Assembly: GCF_014196055.1 (NCBI RefSeq)
Contig: NZ_JACICY010000010.1
Location: 1 to 64,000, forward strand
Source: Novosphingobium hassiacum
GTDB lineage: Bacteria > Pseudomonadota > Alphaproteobacteria > Sphingomonadales > Sphingomonadaceae
Direction of reading: 5' to 3'
DNA length: 64,000 nt
The position numbers and the translations under genes are program-made. The notes beneath the pieces were generated by a model. That model ran no database searches, had not been told where the DNA came from, and saw only the letters and a list, made by a program, of their open reading frames with translations. Below, in pieces: positions 59,994-64,000 of this stretch (positions are counted from its first letter, which is position 1; every line of letters begins with the position of its first letter).

Positions 59994-62432
59994 TCAGAAC
60001 TTTGCCCGGATTTCCGCGCCGTACATTCTGGGACGGCCGACGTTTGCCGAGTTCGAGCCCAGCGACCCGCCTTGTGCAAGACCGCCCACATAGTACTTTT
60101 CGTTGAAGGCGTTGCGGATCCAGAAGCCGAGGCCAAAACCTTCCCCGAGCAGACCGTCGATATCGAGACGGAAGTTGGCGATCGTGTAGCCGGGCAGCTT
60201 CGTGTGCGGCGTCAACGAAAGCGCCGTGTTCGAGAAGTAGAAGTTCGACTGGCTGTATACGTCGCCGCGAAGCTTTACGTCTGCTGTCTCGGTGATCGGC
60301 ACGGTGACCGTCGCATAGGCCGATCCCGACCAGCGCGGCACGTCGGCCACAGGCCCAAACAGCGTGGGAACGCCAAACGGACGTGCCACGTTCTTGGTGA
60401 ACTCGGCATCGGTATGCGCGCCGTTAACACCGAGTTCGAGCCAGTCAGCCAGCTTGACGCCAATGTCCGCTTCCAGTCCCTTGATGCGTGCCTCGGGGAC
60501 GTTCACCGTAACCGCAATCGAGCCAAGCGCCGGGTTGACCGGGTTTGCCGGGAAAAGCGCGCGCTGCACGTTCTTGACGCGCATCGTATAGGCCGAAAGG
60601 TAAACATGGCTGCGCAAGCCGCCCAGCATACCGCTGTATTTCACACCTGCTTCGAAATCCTGCGCAACTTCCGGCAGGAACTTGTCGGTGTTGGTCAGCG
60701 TGGCGCTCAGTGCTGGCGGAGCAACGCCGTTGATGCCACCTGCGCGCCAGCTCTCGCGCGCAACCACATAAAGCATGACATCGCTATTAGCCTGATATTC
60801 CAGACCAACGTTCCAGCTTGCCCGATCGAATTTGGCGTCCGGAGTGGTCAGACCAAAGTAAGTGCCGCCACGCTCATGATTCAGTGAGATTTTCTCCCAG
60901 GCATAGCGCCCGCCAAAGCTGAACTTCAACCCATCGAGCAGGCCGAACTTTCCAAGGTCCACCGTCGCATGGGCAAAAGCTGCGTATGTCCGGTCAACCG
61001 TAGTGAAATGCGATGTCGTGGACGCTGGAGGGATGACCGGCGAGAGAGAGAAATAGCTCTGCGGAAAGATCGTACGGTTACGGATTTCCTGGAAATAGCC
61101 GCCCAGAATGTAGTCCAGACCATCGTCGAATGCCGTTCCCTGAAGCTGCAATTCGTCCGAGACGGAAGAGTTCGACACTTCGTTGCCAAAATTGCGCAAA
61201 GCACCGCCGGCTGGGCGATTGATGTCGAAGTTGGAGATCAGCAGATACGGCGTACCCGACTGGCCGGTTGAATCGATGGCACGGGCTGACGAATAGCCGA
61301 AGATGTTTTTCACCTTGAGCGTGTCGGAAACATCGACCGTAGTGGTATTGGTCACAGCCCAGTCCTCGCCACGGTGGAACGAGGGCATGGCGTCATTTAC
61401 CTGCCAGAAACCAAGCTGGTTGTTCTGGCGAGCGAGCACGCCTTGGATGCCGGCGGGATCGTAGCCGGGGTTTGCCGCCAGGACGGCTGCCCATGCTCCC
61501 GGGAAGCCGATGTTCGCGTCAAGCTGGGGACCGAACAGGAAATGGGCGTTGCACACGAGGGGGGAGCCGTCCGGCCCCTTGGTTCCACAGGTGTTGAACG
61601 AGAACAGGCGCGTGCCCGAGTTGTTGCCACGCGTCGCCTCGTACTGCACCATCAGCGTGTTCTCGATGGTCTCCGAAGGGCGCAGCAGAAGCGTGCCGCG
61701 CAGGGCCGTGCTGTCGACCTTGCCCAGTTCGCGGTTGTTATTGTCGTTGAAGACGGGGCCGCGATAGACGTTCTCGATGTAGCCGTCGCGACGCGCGATT
61801 TTGAACGCGGCGCGGAAGAGAACCTTGTCCTCGATCCAGGGAATGTTGAACGCGCCTTCGGCATTGATGGCATTGTAATTGCCATAGCCGAGCCGCAGAT
61901 TGCCCGAATGGTCGTTGGTCGGCTTGGCCGTCATCGAGAGGACCGCTCCGCCCGTCGCATTGCGACCGAACAGGGTGCCTTGCGGGCCCTTCACCACTTG
62001 GATCGACTGAAGATCGAAGAAAGATGCTACACCGCCTGCCACGAATGGAACTTCGTTGACGTAGGGGACAACGGCAGTCGACGAACCCGAGAAGGCATCG
62101 ACTGTCTGGCCGCGAATGGAATAGTTCAGCTGGTTATTGGACTGGGTTTCACGCACGATCAGTCCGGGAACAGCAGCCTGAAGATCCGACTGCGTCGCAA
62201 TCGAACGCTCTGCAATCGCATCGGCGCCGAGTGCTGCCACCGTGGTTGGCACGCGCGCAATGTCTTCGGCGCGGCGCCGTGCCGTCACCACAATGTCACC
62301 ACTCACAGGCGCGTCGTCAACGCCTTCGGCGCCTGCCTGTGCGGCGGCTTGCGCCAGACCACTTGTCGAAAAAATCGACGCCGACACAGCTACTGCGGCG
62401 CACGTCGCCAGAAGTCGAGAAACTCTTATCAT
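59994..62432 (-). CDS. TonB-dependent outer-membrane receptor C
   Basis: An 812-residue receptor of a different subgroup from the two at the left. It has a signal peptide (residues 1-34, ending STSGLAQAAA), the segment DIVVTARRRAEDIARVPTTV, a plug domain with VVKGPQGTLFGRNATGGAV, and a barrel ending YGAEIRAKF. The start is ATG at 62432 after GGGAGGT; the long upstream extension lies in the promoter region. It is divergent from the crotonase at 62633. An exact copy of the Rieske-promoter 15-mer lies 104 bases upstream of its start, suggesting shared control. Confidence 0.93.
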   Translation of the reverse strand: MIRVSRLLATCAAVAVSASIFSTSGLAQAAAQAGAEGVDDAPVSGDIVVTARRRAEDIARVPTTVAALGADAIAERSIATQSDLQAAVPGLIVRETQSNNQLNYSIRGQTVDAFSGSSTAVVPYVNEVPFVAGGVASFFDLQSIQVVKGPQGTLFGRNATGGAVLSMTAKPTNDHSGNLRLGYGNYNAINAEGAFNIPWIEDKVLFRAAFKIARRDGYIENVYRGPVFNDNNNRELGKVDSTALRGTLLLRPSETIENTLMVQYEATRGNNSGTRLFSFNTCGTKGPDGSPLVCNAHFLFGPQLDANIGFPGAWAAVLAANPGYDPAGIQGVLARQNNQLGFWQVNDAMPSFHRGEDWAVTNTTTVDVSDTLKVKNIFGYSSARAIDSTGQSGTPYLLISNFDINRPAGGALRNFGNEVSNSSVSDELQLQGTAFDDGLDYILGGYFQEIRNRTIFPQSYFSLSPVIPPASTTSHFTTVDRTYAAFAHATVDLGKFGLLDGLKFSFGGRYAWEKISLNHERGGTYFGLTTPDAKFDRASWNVGLEYQANSDVMLYVVARESWRAGGINGVAPPALSATLTNTDKFLPEVAQDFEAGVKYSGMLGGLRSHVYLSAYTMRVKNVQRALFPANPVNPALGSIAVTVNVPEARIKGLEADIGVKLADWLELGVNGAHTDAEFTKNVARPFGVPTLFGPVADVPRWSGSAYATVTVPITETADVKLRGDVYSQSNFYFSNTALSLTPHTKLPGYTIANFRLDIDGLLGEGFGLGFWIRNAFNEKYYVGGLAQGGSLGSNSANVGRPRMYGAEIRAKF

Positions 62433-62523
62433 TGCCACCTCCCAAGAAATTTGCAGGAGGGTTTCCACGTTTCCGGGTCCCTCACTTCGCCCCCGGTCCT
62501 TACTCCATGTCTTTCGACGAGTA

Positions 62524-62550
62524 CTGCAGCGCTCGTTGTCTGCAGATGCA
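62524..62550. promoter_or_regulatory. TTGTCTGCAGATGCA element, candidate operator
   Basis: TTGTCTGCAGATGCA (62536-62550) is the exact reverse complement of TGCATCTGCAGACAA at 25900-25914. A second CTGCAG core lies 16 bases away (62524-62529). It is in the 200-base divergent region between receptor C and the crotonase. Confidence 0.6.
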
Positions 62551-62632
62551 GTTTGCGAGACTGTTCCAAACTCGTGGAAAAGTGTGCTTTCTATGTCGCG
62601 TATGAGTAGGTGCGGGTTGAGAGGAAGCAGAA

Positions 62633-63478
62633 GTGGCAGCAGACGAACACGTATCGTACGAGATGGCTGCGCCACGCGTTGCCCGGATCATCCTCAACCG
62701 TCCGGAACGGCGCAATGCGCAGAACACGCGGATGCTCTACCAGCTCAATGCCGCGTTCGACCGCGCAGCGCAGGACAACAACGTCCACGTCATCATCCTC
62801 GCTGCCAACGGGCCCCACTTCTCCTCGGGCCATGACCTGGACGAAATCGGTGCAGGAACGGCACACGACAACATTCAGGCTGAACAGACGGTCGGCACAT
62901 GGTGCGGTTTTGGCTGCGCCGGGGCCGAGGCGCAGATGGCCTATGAAAAGGAAGCCTACCTTGGCCTGTCGGAACGCTGGCGCAATCTGCCCAAACCGAC
63001 GATCGCGCAAGTGCACGGCAAGGTCATAACCGGCGGGCTCATGCTGGTCTGGCCCTGCGACATCATCATCGCATCGACCGACGCGACCTTTCAGGACACT
63101 GCTGTAGATCTGGGAGTCAGCGGCGTCGAATTCTTCAATCACCCATACGAACTGGGCGTGCGCAAGGCGAAAGAATTCCTGTTCCGGTCTAACGTGCTGA
63201 CTGCCAGGGACGCGCACGCAGCAGGCATGGTAAACCACGTCGTCGAACGCGACGAGCTTGAGGCATTCACGCTGACCATCGCGATGGAAATCGCCCGCAA
63301 ACCTCTGTTCGCGCTCAAGCTTGCCAAGGAAGCCGTCAACGCCGCGCAGGATGCAGCCGGGCGCGGCACGGTCATGCAATCGGCCTTCGGCCATCATCAA
63401 CTGACCCATGCGCACAATATGCTGGTGCACGGGATGCTGATGGACCCAACGAATCTTACGGGCAAAAACGCGAAGTGA
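62633..63478 (+). CDS. Enoyl-CoA hydratase-like protein (EchA group, crotonase family)
   Basis: A 281-residue crotonase starting with GTG at 62633 after GAGAGGAA. Oxyanion motifs: GPHFSSGHDLDEIG and HGKVITGGLMLVWPCD. The catalytic segment reads LGVSGVEFFNHPYELGVRKA, in which neither canonical Glu is found. This FF-HP-ELG-RKAKE pattern belongs to a subgroup common in actinobacterial lipid/steroid loci, so the reaction may not be hydration. It is followed at once by an SDR (seven-base gap). Confidence 0.85.
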   Translation: MAADEHVSYEMAAPRVARIILNRPERRNAQNTRMLYQLNAAFDRAAQDNNVHVIILAANGPHFSSGHDLDEIGAGTAHDNIQAEQTVGTWCGFGCAGAEAQMAYEKEAYLGLSERWRNLPKPTIAQVHGKVITGGLMLVWPCDIIIASTDATFQDTAVDLGVSGVEFFNHPYELGVRKAKEFLFRSNVLTARDAHAAGMVNHVVERDELEAFTLTIAMEIARKPLFALKLAKEAVNAAQDAAGRGTVMQSAFGHHQLTHAHNMLVHGMLMDPTNLTGKNAK

Positions 63479-63485
63479 GGGAACT

Positions 63486-64000
63486 ATGACCGACGACAAT
63501 CCACGATCGCCGTTTCGTTGTCCCGTCGCGCTGGTGACAGGAGCCGCAGGCGGCATGGGGCTGGCCTGCGCGCGCCGACTTGCCAATACGCATGCGTTGA
63601 TCCTCACCGACGTAAACGACACGCGGTTGGCCGCTATCTGCGATACGCTGCGCGACGAGGACAATGCGGAAATTGTCGCTGCAATCTGTGGCGACATCGC
63701 CAACGACGGAACGATTCGCGAGATCGCCACAGCCTTCGCTGCGTCCAACGGTGGCTGCAAGATACTGGTGCATACAGCAGGACTTTCGCCGGCGCTTGCA
63801 GACTGGGGGCCAATCCTCCGGACCAATATCGTTGGCACTGCCAAGCTTCTCGACGCGGTGGAACCGCTGCTGACGGAGGGTTTTGTCGGTGTTCTGCTGT
63901 CTTCTACCGCGCGGTGCTTCGTTCCGCAGGTTGATGGCATGCTTTCCGCAGTGCTTGCTCAACCGCTGGCGCATGACCTGCTGGAACGGCTCGCTCCGCT
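63486..64000 (+). CDS. SDR-family oxidoreductase, truncated by the window end
   Basis: An open frame from ATG at 63486 to the end, with 171 complete codons and no stop. The nucleotide motif TGAAGGMG is at residues 19-26, NAG is represented by HTAGL, and the serine is in LLSSTARCF. In other SDRs YxxxK would follow soon after, but here an insertion (VDGMLSAVLAQPLAHDLLER) runs to the window edge, as in 3-alpha-HSD/carbonyl-reductase-like SDRs where the Tyr comes later. It follows the crotonase and is in the same operon. Confidence 0.82.
   Translation, partial: MTDDNPRSPFRCPVALVTGAAGGMGLACARRLANTHALILTDVNDTRLAAICDTLRDEDNAEIVAAICGDIANDGTIREIATAFAASNGGCKILVHTAGLSPALADWGPILRTNIVGTAKLLDAVEPLLTEGFVGVLLSSTARCFVPQVDGMLSAVLAQPLAHDLLERLAP

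Noticed and set aside
63486..64000. Apparent lack of YxxxK in the last SDR
   Set aside because: The gene is cut by the window end and belongs to an SDR type with an insertion before the Tyr, so the catalytic residues may lie beyond base 64000.
1..64000. CRISPR arrays, tRNA or rRNA genes, insertion sequences, attachment sites
   Set aside because: No regularly spaced repeats, no recognisable RNA genes and no transposase or integrase reading frames were found by eye.

Overview
The window looks like a chromosomal or megaplasmid segment of a high-GC alphaproteobacterium, most likely a member of the Sphingomonadales (Novosphingobium/Sphingobium type). This rests on protein style: several TonB-dependent receptors with an N-terminal IVVTARRR-type sequence, large numbers of SDRs, paired acyl-CoA dehydrogenases, a DUF2889 protein and small EthD/SnoaL proteins. 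The taxon is an inference. Only the first ~100 bases (the start of an NAD(P) transhydrogenase alpha subunit, pntA) look like core genome. Almost everything else is catabolic or regulatory: about 55 genes, with 9 SDRs, 6 crotonases, 5 acyl-CoA dehydrogenases, 3 acyl-CoA ligases, 3 TonB-dependent receptors, 2 PQQ enzymes with fused cytochrome c, one P450 with its ferredoxin, one Rieske oxygenase, two Old Yellow Enzyme-type flavoproteins, a KstD-like flavoprotein, a molybdopterin enzyme, a thiolase and a class III CoA-transferase. No transposase, integrase, tRNA, rRNA or CRISPR array was seen.

Layout. (1) 0.4-18.4 kb: an uptake and oxidation region. Two paralogous TonB receptors (1782-4247 and 13854-16310) are each next to a periplasmic quinoprotein dehydrogenase with fused cytochrome c (N-terminal in one, C-terminal in the other). 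Between them lies an apparent operon ALDH - phosphotransferase - ferredoxin - P450 - GMC oxidoreductase and an AraC regulator. (2) 18.4-24.3 kb: a beta-oxidation operon with DUF2889, two overlapping acyl-CoA dehydrogenases, a fused MaoC-type hydratase and a SnoaL-like protein, followed by a LysR regulator. (3) 24.5-31.7 kb (+): SDR, EthD, Rieske oxygenase, SnoaL, EthD, acyl-CoA ligase, zinc-free MDR reductase, SnoaL. (4) 31.8-42.6 kb (-): a beta-oxidation series with three acyl-CoA dehydrogenases (two paired), three crotonases, an HSD10-like SDR, thiolase, OYE-family reductase and acyl-CoA ligase. (5) 42.7-53.8 kb: KstD-like dehydrogenase, five SDRs (one lacking the catalytic Tyr), a crotonase, an OYE/FeS/FAD fusion and a molybdopterin oxidoreductase. 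(6) 53.8-64 kb: acyl-CoA ligase, MFS transporter, crotonase, CoA-transferase, a divergent LysR gene, a third TonB receptor, a crotonase and an SDR cut by the window end.

How it could work together (inference): a bulky hydrophobic substrate, perhaps a polycyclic isoprenoid or steroid-like compound, would cross the outer membrane through the TonB receptors. Alcohol groups would be oxidised in the periplasm by the quinoproteins. In the cytoplasm the compound would be hydroxylated by the P450 and Rieske enzymes, oxidised to acids by the GMC enzyme and ALDH, activated to CoA esters, and shortened or ring-opened by the dehydrogenase/hydratase/SDR/thiolase sets, with the KstD-like and OYE enzymes adjusting double bonds. 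The substrate cannot be named from sequence alone.

The most interesting non-coding signal is a recurring element based on TTGTCTGCAGATGCA. It occurs as an 11-bp inverted repeat before the Rieske gene, as an exact 15-mer before the third TonB receptor/crotonase pair, and in degenerate form before the 46.9/47.1 kb divergent operons and before the molybdopterin enzyme. This suggests one regulator coordinating distant parts of the region.
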